36,458 nt of DNA from Desulfobulbus sp. Tol-SR (GCA_000769715.1 JROS01000062.1:14373-50830), one strand, 5' to 3'; counted from the stretch's first letter, positions 1 through 8,718 are shown. Numbers and translations are program-made. The notes: a model not told the origin generated them from the sequence alone.

Positions 1-611
1 ATGCAGGTTAGAAGAAAACTGTTGGTGGGTAAAAATGCAGGAGATGCGGTGTCCTGTCATTTCGGGTTGTGGCGATGCAACTCGTACTTTGCCACTGGAG
101 TTTCCTCATAGTGAATGAAATGACAGGAGAGGAAAGGTCGAATTGATGAGATATTCAGACGTTCGTATAGACGATAAGACTCGATTGCCTATGATTTGCC
201 ATAGTAGTTTGCCACCCGTTGCATTGTGCAGGATAAGCCCTCGATGTTGTTGACAACGTGGCGCAAGGAAAAGTCAGGTCACTGCCGATCGCGCCCGCAT
301 TAGACTGCAAAAGATTTTACGCGATGTTCGGGTTCGTAGTTGGTGGAACCCAAAATACAACGATCTCTCCCCAAATTTCAGTTGAAGAACACCGTCATGA
401 CCCTTAATTCCTCGAGAGCAATATTATGAAGGATTACATAATGCTTTGGTTGAGGCCACTCCGCCTCCTCGTTGAGGGCCGAGGATATTGTGCGCCTCAA
501 GACTTCAGTAATAGTTAGTAAGCAGTCCTGGTTGCTTGATTTCCAACGTCGTGTTTACGAAATAAAACCGGTGATCATGAGAGAACTGATTGAAACACAA
601 AGTACTACACT
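1..611. other. Long non-coding or decayed stretch
   Basis: I recognise no gene, tRNA or other RNA here. Frames on both strands are short and broken. The only clear structure is an inverted repeat near the left end, annotated separately. The stretch could be the remains of a decayed gene, but nothing identifiable is left. Confidence 0.5.
53..127. repeat. Small element bounded by 11-bp perfect inverted repeats
   Basis: CCTGTCATTTC (53-63) is matched by its exact reverse complement GAAATGACAGG (117-127), with 53 bp between. The ends match the arms of the repeat family found after 17 kb, so this is probably an outlying member with a diverged centre. Confidence 0.55.
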
Positions 612-1256
612 TTAGTCACGTAAGAGCATGTCGACTATAGGAACGATTTTAGACTCACCACCACAAATTTTTGAACTATACTCCTCACCCATATACGTCC
701 ACCGACCAGCATCGGTTGATGCGGATCCACTATCATCATTATTATCCAGAACAATCATAGAAATATCGTTCTTTTTAAGACAGTACGTCCCAAGCGTTTT
801 CCATGTAACATCATTGCCTATTTGGTTAATTACTGTCGCAAATACTGGTTTAGCTGTTTTGTTTGTTGCGGCGGTGGTAGTGGTGTTAACATAAACGGCA
901 TAATCTGCGTCGGAGGTTCTGTTCTCAGTGGCGAAATAACTCGTCTCAATCTTGTAAAAGCCCGTTTTTGGAATTTGCACTCTCCAAAATGCGATACCAT
1001 GGCGCAGCGGATTTACCTCCACGGATGTATAGCGATATCCAGTGTTGTTACAGGTTGGCCAGTATCTCCACTTCCAAGCACCATCATCAGAATACGAACC
1101 TAGGGCAAGATTTGTATTATCATTATGGGTTTCTGAATCTATCGTTATGATATTCCACGCATATCCAGCAGTAGCGTTCATAAAAACAGAAATGGTTACC
1201 AACGTGATGAAACTAACCGTATGAGTTATAACCCTAATAATCTTCCTTCTCAGCAT
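612..1256 (-). CDS. Exported golvesin/xanthan-lyase-like domain protein
   Basis: This 214-residue protein is predicted to be exported. A basic start is followed by a hydrophobic segment and a likely signal-peptidase site after GYA near residue 33. ATG at 1256 is preceded by GGAGAT. The rest resembles the C-terminal domain shared by golvesin and xanthan lyases: a beta-rich module with an 'FWRVQIPKTGFYKIE' strand, an 'ADYAVYV' strand, an Asn-Gln pair in 'VINQ', and 'W.TLGTYCLKKND' followed by an Asp-rich loop. Such modules bind carbohydrate or help gliding and adhesion proteins attach to the outside of the cell. Here the domain stands alone with no catalytic module, so a surface or extracellular binding role is inferred. 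The family assignment rests on motif resemblance only. Confidence 0.6.
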   Translation of the reverse strand: MLRRKIIRVITHTVSFITLVTISVFMNATAGYAWNIITIDSETHNDNTNLALGSYSDDGAWKWRYWPTCNNTGYRYTSVEVNPLRHGIAFWRVQIPKTGFYKIETSYFATENRTSDADYAVYVNTTTTAATNKTAKPVFATVINQIGNDVTWKTLGTYCLKKNDISMIVLDNNDDSGSASTDAGRWTYMGEEYSSKICGGESKIVPIVDMLLRD

Positions 1257-1489
1257 TTTGATATCTCCATGGATAATAACATCAATTCAATTGGTAAATA
1301 TTACATATTGAAGGCGGATTGAAAAGCAGGTATTGGCATGTTCATTGCTATCAACAAATGATAGAATAGATGAGATCTGTTCGTGGCAACCAGAAATTTA
1401 CATGACGGAACCTCTATCCCAGGTCCAGTTATGCGAAATACGCAATATATCCGACAGTATATATTGTTGCAATCATCAACAAAAAATTG

Positions 1490-1579
1490 TGGCGGAGAAG
1501 CAGGGATTCGAACCCTGGGTGGAGTCACCCCCACAACGGTTTTCGAGACCGTCCCGTTCAACCACTCCGGCACTTCTCC
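1490..1579 (-). tRNA. tRNA-Ser (anticodon CGA)
   Basis: Read on the minus strand, the acceptor stem GGAGAAG pairs with CTTCTCC, followed by discriminator G and an encoded CCA (1490-1492). The anticodon loop is CTCGAAA, giving CGA, which reads UCG. A long variable arm of the serine type (GTGGGGGTGACTCCACCC region) and the T-loop GTTCGAATC are present. A T6 run shortly after CCA may end transcription. Confidence 0.95.
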
Positions 1580-1682
1580 GCTTGGGTCATTTAGATACCA
1601 GCAGCGCAGGTAATCTTCAACATAATTGAGCAGCTAATACCGTTTTCGACGCAATTGATATCTGCCACCAAAAATCCGATAT

Positions 1683-2219
1683 TTATCGAATCGTATCCGC
1701 TACCCGTTCCCTCAAGGCTCTTTCCAACTCTTTCTTGACCAAATCGTTAAAACAAGCAAAGATTATCTTTCGCAGAGAAGGTGCAGTCAACAGATAAGAA
1801 TACACCGTGTTCATCGCAATGGTGCAGGCTTCGGGGATCGGGAAACCATACACCCCACAGCTGATAGCGGGAAAGGCGACCGTCATCAGACCTTTTTCCT
1901 CGGCAATCTTCAAGCTTTCCCTATAGCAAGAGGCAAGCAATGCACTTTCCTGAGCCTGCCCCCCCCGCCAAATCGGCCCGACGGTATGAATGACATACTT
2001 CGCCGGCAGGTTGTAGCCTGCGGTAATCTTTGCCGATCCCGTCGCGCAGCCACCGAGTCCGGCACATTCATCCAACAAAGCCCTGCCAGCGGCGCGATGG
2101 ATGGCGCCATCCACTCCGCCACCCCCCAGCAACGAAGAATTCGCGGCATTGACAATAGCATCGACGACAAGCCTTGTGATATCAACTTTCTCAATGGCAA
2201 TGCGGTCTTCAATCATCAT
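1683..2219 (-). CDS. Macrodomain protein, O-acetyl-ADP-ribose deacetylase-like
   Basis: This 178-residue protein is a single macrodomain of the MacroD/YmdB type, which hydrolyses O-acetyl-ADP-ribose and in some members removes mono-ADP-ribose from proteins. Visible signatures are '[26 protein letters not shown]' near residues 20-45 (ADP-ribose binding loop with the catalytic Asn and Asp/Gly segment), '[10 protein letters not shown]' and '[13 protein letters not shown]'. The length equals that of stand-alone bacterial macrodomains. It begins with two consecutive Met codons, and either could be used. It stands alone between a tRNA and small exported proteins, so the substrate is not indicated by context. 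Macrodomains can also serve as antitoxins of DarT-like toxins, but no toxin gene is adjacent. Confidence 0.9.
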   Translation of the reverse strand: MMIEDRIAIEKVDITRLVVDAIVNAANSSLLGGGGVDGAIHRAAGRALLDECAGLGGCATGSAKITAGYNLPAKYVIHTVGPIWRGGQAQESALLASCYRESLKIAEEKGLMTVAFPAISCGVYGFPIPEACTIAMNTVYSYLLTAPSLRKIIFACFNDLVKKELERALRERVADTIR

Positions 2220-2392
2220 TTTGATCAGCCTGCATCAAGGATGAAATCATTCTTTGGCTGCCCGGCTGAAACTGAATTAAGATTGACTTGACCTGCAGAT
2301 AACCACGATCCATATCAATGGCAAAATCGCTGTGCTAAAGATAACACAGACAATCTTTTCCGTTCTACTTGGACATCGCTCTTTCAACGGTA

Positions 2393-2746
2393 CTACTTCA
2401 CATACACAACAGTAATTAACGAACCAGCCGTATAATTTACCAAACTTACCCACACATCGTGCTGGATTGCTTTTGCTGTCAATAAGGTAGCCAAGCCCCT
2501 GTCAAGAATACTGTCATGCAAGTAGAACGTCCTGGTCGTATTCACTGCCCAATTGCCTATGGCGGCTGAAGAAGTATTTTTCAGCACTACAGCTACCTTG
2601 CTTGTCGCTGCAAATGCAGGCCCCGCAAGCACAACTTGCGCAGAACTGCAGGTGACAGTGGCATAAGCATCACTCTCACCATTAAAAATTACCAGACCGA
2701 TGATTGCAAAAATGACTAATTGGATTTTTACGTTGATTTTTAGCAC
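2393..2746 (-). CDS. Small exported protein of unknown function
   Basis: This 117-residue protein is not recognised. The first 30 residues form a signal peptide (hydrophobic 'LVIFAIIGLVIF', probable cleavage after AYA), leaving a mature product of about 88 residues with one early Cys. The mature part is rich in Val, Ala, Thr and Ser and looks beta-stranded ('SKVAVVLKNTSSAAIGNWAV', 'GSLITVVYVK'), which suggests a small extracellular or periplasmic beta domain. GTG at 2746 is chosen because GGAGG lies six bases upstream. It is 43 bp downstream of the STN-domain gene on the same strand and may be co-transcribed with it. Confidence 0.6.
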   Translation of the reverse strand: MLKINVKIQLVIFAIIGLVIFNGESDAYATVTCSSAQVVLAGPAFAATSKVAVVLKNTSSAAIGNWAVNTTRTFYLHDSILDRGLATLLTAKAIQHDVWVSLVNYTAGSLITVVYVK

Positions 2747-2760
2747 AATAGGCCTCCGTT

Positions 2761-2798
2761 ATTGAATTTTTATTCAACTACAACCTCGATTAAGGTTG
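2761..2798 (-). other. Two adjacent small hairpins between the exported-protein genes
   Basis: TTGAAT-TTTT-ATTCAA (2762-2777) and CAACCT-N6-AGGTTG (2781-2798) are perfect inverted repeats. The second spans the stop codon of the STN-domain gene. On the minus strand it is followed by AT-rich sequence, so the pair may act as a weak terminator or an mRNA processing signal between the two genes. Confidence 0.35.
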
Positions 2799-3491
2799 AT
2801 CTCCTGAAATACTTTCGTTCTGTTTATGATGCAGATCTGCAAGTTCCGCATTCGTCATCCCAGTGAATGGTTCAATAGTATTTGGATTTGCCACTTCCTG
2901 TTCTATCTCGAGATTCTGGTCGCCATGTAATTTGATTATCTCATCTTCCGTTTTGCCGGTAAAAGGATCACGATCTGCAATGTCAGCTCCATCTTCAAGG
3001 ATTATTGGCTCCCCTCCTTGCTCTTTTTGAGGATTTGTAATTTCGGAGCTTTCTACTCCATCGTTTTCAGGAAACGCCGTCGCATCGACTGTTTCGTTCA
3101 CCAATTCATGGTTTTTTCCTTTTTTCCCTAAGGATTTTATTTGTACGATTCGTTTTTCATTATCGATCAGGACAACGAGATTATACCCTTTAAGAAGACT
3201 GGTAAAAACAGCATTGATATCTTTTTCGACAAACTCCCCCGACACCGGGATCGAAAGATCAAAAGATTGCAGAATTATTTTATAACCTATACTTTTTTCT
3301 ATCGATACAATTGCCTCTTTCATTGGTATATTTTTAAACACTCCACTGACAAGTGGCGATCTTTCGATTTTGTCATTTGAAGCTGCCAATGATGCATCAG
3401 GCAAGGCTGCCGCTAGAAAAATTGCAACCATCCATCCAAATAAAAAATATTCCTTGATCAGCTTGGTAGAGATATGGCTTCGTAACTTCAT
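2790..3491 (-). CDS. Exported STN-domain protein with a C-terminal repeated motif
   Basis: This 233-residue protein has a signal peptide ending near ASLA (residue 36). Next comes an STN (secretin/TonB short N-terminal) fold at about residues 49-121: 'VFKNIPMKEAIVSIEKSIGYKI' followed by 'DINAVFTSLLKGYNLVVLID..KRIVQI'. STN modules sit in the periplasm at the mouth of secretins and TonB receptors, but here no barrel or secretin domain follows. Instead there is an acidic linker and two copies of a motif 'PFTGxTxxEIxxLHxxQN' at about 176 and 208. ATG at 3491 is preferred to the upstream TTG at 3530 because AAGGA lies ten bases before it and the signal peptide then starts normally. It may be an accessory factor for a secretin or type II/IV pilus machine (inference). 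Confidence 0.65.
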   Translation of the reverse strand: MKLRSHISTKLIKEYFLFGWMVAIFLAAALPDASLAASNDKIERSPLVSGVFKNIPMKEAIVSIEKSIGYKIILQSFDLSIPVSGEFVEKDINAVFTSLLKGYNLVVLIDNEKRIVQIKSLGKKGKNHELVNETVDATAFPENDGVESSEITNPQKEQGGEPIILEDGADIADRDPFTGKTEDEIIKLHGDQNLEIEQEVANPNTIEPFTGMTNAELADLHHKQNESISGDQP

Positions 3492-3682
3492 CCTTGAGTT
3501 ATCCTTACAAGACTTTTCTTTGATCTTCAAATCATACCATGAAGAACTTCACAATCGCCGATATTTTCGTCACTTCAAGGTGCTGCGTCTTCGAGTTCCC
3601 CAGTTGATTGCTGTTCCATCCGAACAACATCTGACCAAAGAAAAACCACCTGAGCTGATTATGCCTCAACCACTGTATTTAA

Positions 3683-3759
<77 letters not shown>

Positions 3760-4231
3760 AATACATAAACTCAACGTGATTGGTTACGGCAAATTGCTGA
3801 AGACAAGCCATCAACGAGTTGGTGGCAGTTATCAATAACGGACACGAAAAGCTATGCCTATGCCATCTATTGGTAACAACTTCTCTCAATGATTATCAGC
3901 GACTGATAACCGGGATCGGCCTGATTCCTCGTGCGACCCATCGTTGGGCGAGCATCGGCTTCCATCATCTCCCTTTGATTTTCATCGGAGCGATATTGCC
4001 ATCGTCGGCCAGAGGCACGATCAATCCCCAAAGGAGTCTCTTACTGATCAGGCCCCAAATAACGACATACCGACCCGATATTTCGTCATTCTTTCAAACA
4101 TCACTGCAAGCATTGGCAGCAAATTGCATCTGGAGAAGATTGGCCGCACCACCAGACGGTGCTTCGCCAATCGTTCCCGCACGATCACGGGACATATTAA
4201 CCAAACACCTCCAAAAATCAACACGATTCTG
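3760..4231. other. Gene-free stretch downstream of the CysM-CysS fusion
   Basis: I see no coding region here. The frames that cross it have no recognisable domains, run into the antisense of the neighbouring gene and have atypical composition. No T-tailed terminator stands out either. Confidence 0.45.
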
Positions 4232-6562
4232 CTATTCGACCTCCGCCACCTTCTTCCAGATCGGCCCATTGACCGTGTCGATGACGATGATCCCCTTCTG
4301 TGCCAGTTCGGTCCTGGCCGCGTCGGCCGCCTGCCAGTCCTTGTCGGCCCGCGCCTGCTCCCTTTTCTGGATCAGGGCATTGACCTCGGGAACCAACTGA
4401 CACCCTTTCAGGCGGAAGATCTGCAGCACCTGGTTGAGCCGGTCGAGGCTCTCGATAATGTAATTTTTCTGATCCATATCGAGATTGTTGACCTGAAGGG
4501 CGGGATGGGCCTTGGCGATGAAATTATAGATCGCCCCCATCGCCTTTGATACGTTGAGGTCATCATCCATCGCCTCGAAAAACTGCTCCTCCATTGCCGA
4601 AACGAAGGCGGTGATCTCCGGGTGCGGCTTGCCGGCCGGCAGGCAGAGAAGCCTGCAGGTAAATTCATCGAGACGGCGCAACGCCGTGCGCACGTTTTCC
4701 AGACGCTTGAACGAAAAATTGATCGGCTTCCGATAGTGCACCGAAAGCAGCATGAAACGCACCTCCCTCGCAGTGAAGCCGCGATCGAGGATATCACCCA
4801 GGGTGACGGTGTTGCCGGTATCGGTCGACATCATCTTGCCGTCGACCAGAACTAGCTCGGAATGGAGCCAATACCGGGCCAGAGGCTTGCCGGTCAGGGC
4901 CTCGGCGATGGCGATCTCGTTCTCGTGATGGGGAAAGATCAGGTTACGGCTGGCGGTATGGATATCGAGCGTTTCGCCAAGGCGCCGCGTCGCCATGGCC
5001 GGGCATTCCACATGCCAGCTGGGACGGACATTGCCCCAGTCGGTCTGGAAAAATATCCCCTTTTTCAGCTCGGACAGTGTCGATCGCTTCAACAGTGTGA
5101 AATCACGAGGGTTATCCTTCTCGTAATTATCGAGATCGACGGTCTTGCCGAGCTGGATCTTGCTCAGATCGATCCCCGAAAGGCGACCGTAATTCCTGAA
5201 TTTCGAAATATCAAAGTAGATCGATCCATGCTTTTCATAGGCAAAGCCTTTGTGTATGAGTTCGTGCGTGATCTCGATCATGTCCGTCACGTGTTCCGAG
5301 GCCTTGGGGTAACCGGTTGCCCGTTTCACCCCCAGCGCATCGATATCACGCATGAAATCGTCGATGTACCCTTGCGTGAACTCCCCCAGCGGCTTTCCGG
5401 CGGCCTCGGCCCCGGCGATCGTGTTGTCGTCGAGGTCGGTGAAATTCATGTACGACTCGACCGTCATCCCCTTGGCCTCGAGATAGCGGGTGATCAGGTC
5501 GGAGACCACGAAACGCCGACAGAGCAGGAGGTTGGCAGGTTCATAAGCCGTTGGTCCGCAGGAATAGAAGGTGACCTGCCGTTCCTTCAGGGGGGCGAAA
5601 ACTTCCTTCTTCTTGGTCAGCGTGTTGAAGAACTTGAGCTGGGACTTTTTCTCCTCCGCTTTTTTCGGCGGCGTGAACAGCGGCGTGCTGAGGTAGCGCT
5701 CACCGCCATCCGGGAAAATGACGACTACCATGCCGCCGGTCAGGTTCCTGGCGAAGTCGATCGCCGCCGACATCGCTGCACCGCTGCTCATTCCGACCAG
5801 TATCCCCTCCTGGCGGGCGAGACTACGCGCCGTGCGGAAGGCATCGTCATCCTTGATGTGCACCAGGTGCTGCGGAATGTTCTTGTCGAAGATGCCGGGT
5901 TTGTAGGACTCTTTCATGTTCTTCAGCCCCTGGATCTTGTGACCGAGATAGGGCTCCACCGCCACAATCTCGACATGGGGATGAAATTCCCGGAACCAGG
6001 CGCACAACCCCATGACAGTCCCGGAGGTGCCGAGGGTGGCGACGATGTGGGTGACCCGGCCCTCGGTCTGGCGCCAGATCTCCGGGGCGGTGCCGTAATA
6101 ATGGGCCTTCCAGTTGGCATCGTTGTTGTACTGATCGGTTAGAAAATAGCGGTCCGGGAATTCCCTCACCATGGCATAGGACTTCTCGATCGCCCCATCG
6201 GTGGCACGTTTGGCCGGGGTCAGCAGGATCTCGGCGCCGTAGGCCTGCATGATCTTGCGCCGTTCCACCGAAGCCGATTCCGGCATGACCAGGACGCATC
6301 GGTATCCCTTGGCGGCACAGACCATGGCCAGGCCGATGCCGGTATTGCCGCTGGTCGCCTCGAGTACGATCTTGTCTTTGGTCAGTTCGCCGCTCGCCTC
6401 CCCCGCCTCGATCATGGACAAGGCGATTCTCTCCTTGATCGAGCCACCGGGGTTGCTCGACTCGATTTTGCCGTAAATGGAGACCGAATCACTCTGAAAG
6501 AGACGGTTGATGCGGACGATAGGCGTATCGCCGATTGCTTCAAGAATAGTAGAGTAAGGCAT
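4232..6562 (-). CDS. Cysteine synthase (CysM-like) fused to a cysteinyl-tRNA synthetase-like domain
   Basis: This is a 776-residue two-part protein. Residues 1-295 are a PLP-dependent O-acetylserine sulfhydrylase closest to CysM: PLP lysine 43 in 'NPGGSIKER', 'ATSGNTGIG' for substrate and PLP binding, 'GTSGTVMG' phosphate loop, 'SSGAAMSAA' and 'FPDGGERYLST'. It should make cysteine from O-acetylserine and a sulfur donor. After a Lys/Glu linker (about 298-308), residues 309-776 align along the whole of CysRS ('LKFFNTLTKKKEVF' at the start, 'ARADKDWQAADAAR' near the end). The zinc ligands appear kept (Cys335 in CGPT, Cys520 in HVEC, the FPHHENE segment). However, the HIGH motif reads NLLL (5522-5533) and KMSKS reads MMSTD (4820-4834), and the usual GGG of 'DIHGGG' is TAS. 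ATP-dependent tRNA charging is therefore doubtful. ATG 6562 is chosen; a TTG at 6568 is possible. Confidence 0.9.
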   Translation of the reverse strand: MPYSTILEAIGDTPIVRINRLFQSDSVSIYGKIESSNPGGSIKERIALSMIEAGEASGELTKDKIVLEATSGNTGIGLAMVCAAKGYRCVLVMPESASVERRKIMQAYGAEILLTPAKRATDGAIEKSYAMVREFPDRYFLTDQYNNDANWKAHYYGTAPEIWRQTEGRVTHIVATLGTSGTVMGLCAWFREFHPHVEIVAVEPYLGHKIQGLKNMKESYKPGIFDKNIPQHLVHIKDDDAFRTARSLARQEGILVGMSSGAAMSAAIDFARNLTGGMVVVIFPDGGERYLSTPLFTPPKKAEEKKSQLKFFNTLTKKKEVFAPLKERQVTFYSCGPTAYEPANLLLCRRFVVSDLITRYLEAKGMTVESYMNFTDLDDNTIAGAEAAGKPLGEFTQGYIDDFMRDIDALGVKRATGYPKASEHVTDMIEITHELIHKGFAYEKHGSIYFDISKFRNYGRLSGIDLSKIQLGKTVDLDNYEKDNPRDFTLLKRSTLSELKKGIFFQTDWGNVRPSWHVECPAMATRRLGETLDIHTASRNLIFPHHENEIAIAEALTGKPLARYWLHSELVLVDGKMMSTDTGNTVTLGDILDRGFTAREVRFMLLSVHYRKPINFSFKRLENVRTALRRLDEFTCRLLCLPAGKPHPEITAFVSAMEEQFFEAMDDDLNVSKAMGAIYNFIAKAHPALQVNNLDMDQKNYIIESLDRLNQVLQIFRLKGCQLVPEVNALIQKREQARADKDWQAADAARTELAQKGIIVIDTVNGPIWKKVAEVE

Positions 6563-6652
6563 CTTCAAACCATGAAAAAAAACGATGAGAGCCGACAGAC
6601 GATGGTCTTCCGGCCGGATGATTCTGATATGAACTGCTGGACTGTGCCAAGG

Positions 6653-6680
6653 AAGATACCGCTTTCCGGTCAGCGGTCAA
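6653..6680 (-). promoter_or_regulatory. Sigma-70-type promoter for the CysM-CysS fusion gene
   Basis: On the minus strand TTGACC (6675-6680) lies 16 bp before TATCTT (6653-6658). This puts transcription start about 85 bases upstream of the fusion gene. The leader ends in a T8 run just before the start codon, but I see no hairpin that would make it an attenuator. Confidence 0.4.
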
Positions 6681-6706
6681 GTCAATTCTGCAGCAGAAGG
6701 ACGGGG

Positions 6707-7180
6707 CTATTTGCGGCAGCAGGCCCGGACCAGATACCAGAACCGGAACAACGCCTCCCGGCATTGCTCGTCGTCGATGAACGAGATCCGGTTCCTGAAC
6801 TCGGCGACCTCGCCGACCGGCGGCGGCACGAATTGCACCGGGGTCTCCGGCGGCTTTTCGGCCTCGGCTTTCCCCTTGGGCAGGGCGTACTTGATATCGT
6901 CGATCCGCGATCTGGTCAACGTCGCATTGATCGTCTCCAGCAACTGGTACTTCTGAAATCGTAACTGCTGCAGCCAGGCCGAATTCTCCACCTCGAGCCA
7001 CAGGACCCCGTTTTTGATCCTGAGCGGCCGGCAATGCACCGCCGTATCCGGATCGACGAGCGAGGCCCAGATGGCGAAGACCGAATGGAGGTCGAGCTGG
7101 ATCTCCCAGCCGTGCTGTCGGACCAGGCGGGGCAGTATGTCCGCAACCGCTGGTTGGCTATTTTTCTTGATTCGCGGCAT
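6707..7180 (-). CDS. DUF721/DciA-family protein (replicative helicase loader-like)
   Basis: This 157-residue protein carries the DUF721 (DciA) fold in its first about 95 residues: 'VFAIWASLVDPDTAVHCRPLRIKNGVLWLEVENSAWLQQLRFQKYQLLETIN', with the typical pattern W..vvG...A.h..P..i..g.L.V.v..saW..eL. DciA proteins assist loading of the DnaB helicase in bacteria that lack DnaC or DnaI. The C-terminal third is Pro/Glu-rich and then basic with two Cys, and is not conserved. A strong GGAGGTGG lies just before ATG 7180. It is followed after 138 bp by the CysM-CysS gene and preceded by the glnA terminator, so it begins its own transcription unit. Confidence 0.8.
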   Translation of the reverse strand: MPRIKKNSQPAVADILPRLVRQHGWEIQLDLHSVFAIWASLVDPDTAVHCRPLRIKNGVLWLEVENSAWLQQLRFQKYQLLETINATLTRSRIDDIKYALPKGKAEAEKPPETPVQFVPPPVGEVAEFRNRISFIDDEQCREALFRFWYLVRACCRK

Positions 7181-7254
7181 TCCACCTCCATGTCACCGGC
7201 ATCCCTTTCCGTTCATTTACCGGTAAAAACGGAGATTGGCAACCCTGACCGGCC

Positions 7255-7295
7255 CCAAAAAGCAATGGCCCGCATATCGTCACGACATGCGGGCC
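7255..7295 (-). terminator. Rho-independent terminator after glnA
   Basis: A 10-bp perfect stem, TGGCCCGCAT (7266-7275) with ATGCGGGCCA (7286-7295) around a 10-nt loop, is followed on the minus strand by TTGCTTTTT. It lies 34 bp beyond the glnA stop codon. Confidence 0.85.
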
Positions 7296-7328
7296 ACGTG
7301 CATCGGACCAGAGAAGCCTCAGAGGGTA

Positions 7329-8657
7329 TCAGTACACCGAGAGATACTCATCGATTTCCCAATCCGTGACGGTAATCCTGAAACTGTCCCATTCCTTCTC
7401 TTTGGCGGTGATATACTTTTCATAGATATGGTCGCCAAGGGTCGGCCTGGCAATCGGATTGGCCTTGAGTTCCTCGATGGCCTCCTTCAGACTGCCGGGC
7501 ATGACGGCGATATTCGCCTCATCCATCTCGGCGGCGCTCATCTTGAAGATATCCTTCTTGACCTCGGGCGGCGGGGTAAGGTGGTTTTTGACGCCCTCGA
7601 GCCCGGAGTTCAGCATCATCGCGAAGGCGAGGTAGGGGTTGCAGGTCGGATCCGGGCAGCGGATCTCGGTACGGGTCGAGAGCCCGCGGGAGGCCGGGAT
7701 GCGGATCAGGGCCGAGCGGTTGGAGGCCGACCAGGCGGCATACACCGGCGCCTCGTAGCCGGGGACCAGCCGTTTGTAGGAATTGACCAGCGGGTTGGTG
7801 ACAGCTGAAAAACCGCGTGCCCCCTTCAGCGCCCCGGCAATGTAGGAGTAAGCCACTTTGGAAAGCTGCAGCTGGTCACTTTCGTCAAAGAAGGCGTTGG
7901 TGCCATCGAGGTTGAACAGCGACTGGTTGGTGTGCATCCCCGAGCCGTTGATGCCGAAGATCGGTTTCGGCATGAAGGTGGCATGGAGGTTGTACTTCTG
8001 GGCGATCGACTTGACGACCCACTTGAAGGTGACGGTGTTGTCGGCGGCGGTCAGGGCATCGGCATACTTGAAGTTGATTTCATGCTGTCCCTCGGCCACC
8101 TCATGATGCGAGGCCTCGATCTCGAAACCCATCTGCTCGAGAGTCTCGATGATCTCGCGGCGGCAGTCATTGGCCTTGTCCTCCGGATCAAGGGAGAAGT
8201 ACCCGGCGACATCGCTGGTCACCGTCGTCGGCAACCCGTTCTCGTCCTGCTCGAAGAGGAAGAACTCGGCCTCGGTCCCGACATTCATGGTGTACCCGAG
8301 TTCTTTGGCCTCGGCCAGCACCCGCTTGAGGTTGACCCGGGGACAGCCCTCGAAGGGGGTATTGTCATGCTTGTAGACATCGCAGATGATCCGGGCGGCG
8401 GCCACGCCGTTCCGGTTTCTCCACGGCAGCACGGAAAAGGTGTTGTAATCGGGCTTGAGGTACATGTCCGACTCGTTGATGCGGACAAAGCCGTCGATCG
8501 ACGAGCCGTCGAACATGATGTTGCCGTCAAGGGCCTTGCCGATCTGGCTCTTGGGCAGGGCGACATTCTTCATGAAGCCGAAGATGTCGACGAACTGGAG
8601 GCGGAAAAAATGAATATTCTCGTCATCGATGATCTGCAGTATTTCGTCTCTGGTCAT
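7329..8657 (-). CDS. glnA: Glutamine synthetase, class I-alpha type
   Basis: This is a 442-residue enzyme that condenses glutamate and ammonium to glutamine using ATP. Visible signatures are 'FDGSSIDGFVRINESDMYLKPD', 'NGSGMHTNQSLF' in the ATP region and 'RIPASRG...EIRCPDPTCNPYLAFA'. The length and C-terminus ('AKEKEWDSFRITVTDWEIDEYLSVY') match the short GSI-alpha class. The roughly 25-residue insert and the Tyr adenylylation site of GSI-beta are not seen. The Arg in 'GFVRI' corresponds to the residue needed for glutamine feedback in Bacillus-type enzymes. The start at 8657 is supported by AAGGAGA nine bases upstream; a longer frame to 8762 lacks such support. It lies 197 bp downstream of glnD with its own leader and terminator, so it is probably transcribed alone. 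Confidence 0.97.
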   Translation of the reverse strand: MTRDEILQIIDDENIHFFRLQFVDIFGFMKNVALPKSQIGKALDGNIMFDGSSIDGFVRINESDMYLKPDYNTFSVLPWRNRNGVAAARIICDVYKHDNTPFEGCPRVNLKRVLAEAKELGYTMNVGTEAEFFLFEQDENGLPTTVTSDVAGYFSLDPEDKANDCRREIIETLEQMGFEIEASHHEVAEGQHEINFKYADALTAADNTVTFKWVVKSIAQKYNLHATFMPKPIFGINGSGMHTNQSLFNLDGTNAFFDESDQLQLSKVAYSYIAGALKGARGFSAVTNPLVNSYKRLVPGYEAPVYAAWSASNRSALIRIPASRGLSTRTEIRCPDPTCNPYLAFAMMLNSGLEGVKNHLTPPPEVKKDIFKMSAAEMDEANIAVMPGSLKEAIEELKANPIARPTLGDHIYEKYITAKEKEWDSFRITVTDWEIDEYLSVY

Positions 8658-8705
8658 TGCATGCGTCTCCTTATCTTTGATTTGAATTGCCGGCATCAAC
8701 TGAAA

Positions 8706-8718
8706 CAGACATTGTCTG
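8706..8718. promoter_or_regulatory. Small palindrome in the glnA upstream region
   Basis: CAGACA-T-TGTCTG is a 13-bp perfect inverted repeat about 50 bp before the glnA start, in an otherwise AT-rich leader. It could be a repressor site. No sigma-54 promoter (TGGCAC-N5-TTGC) is evident. Confidence 0.3.

Noticed and set aside
3819..4549. Plus-strand frames of about 200 codons downstream of tRNA-Arg
   Set aside because: They run into the antisense of the CysM-CysS gene, lack ribosome-binding sites and have no recognisable domain.
4862..6142. Long plus-strand frame (426 codons) opposite the CysM-CysS gene
   Set aside because: It is the GC-driven antisense of a clear gene, has no domain signature and is rich in Arg, Gly and Pro.
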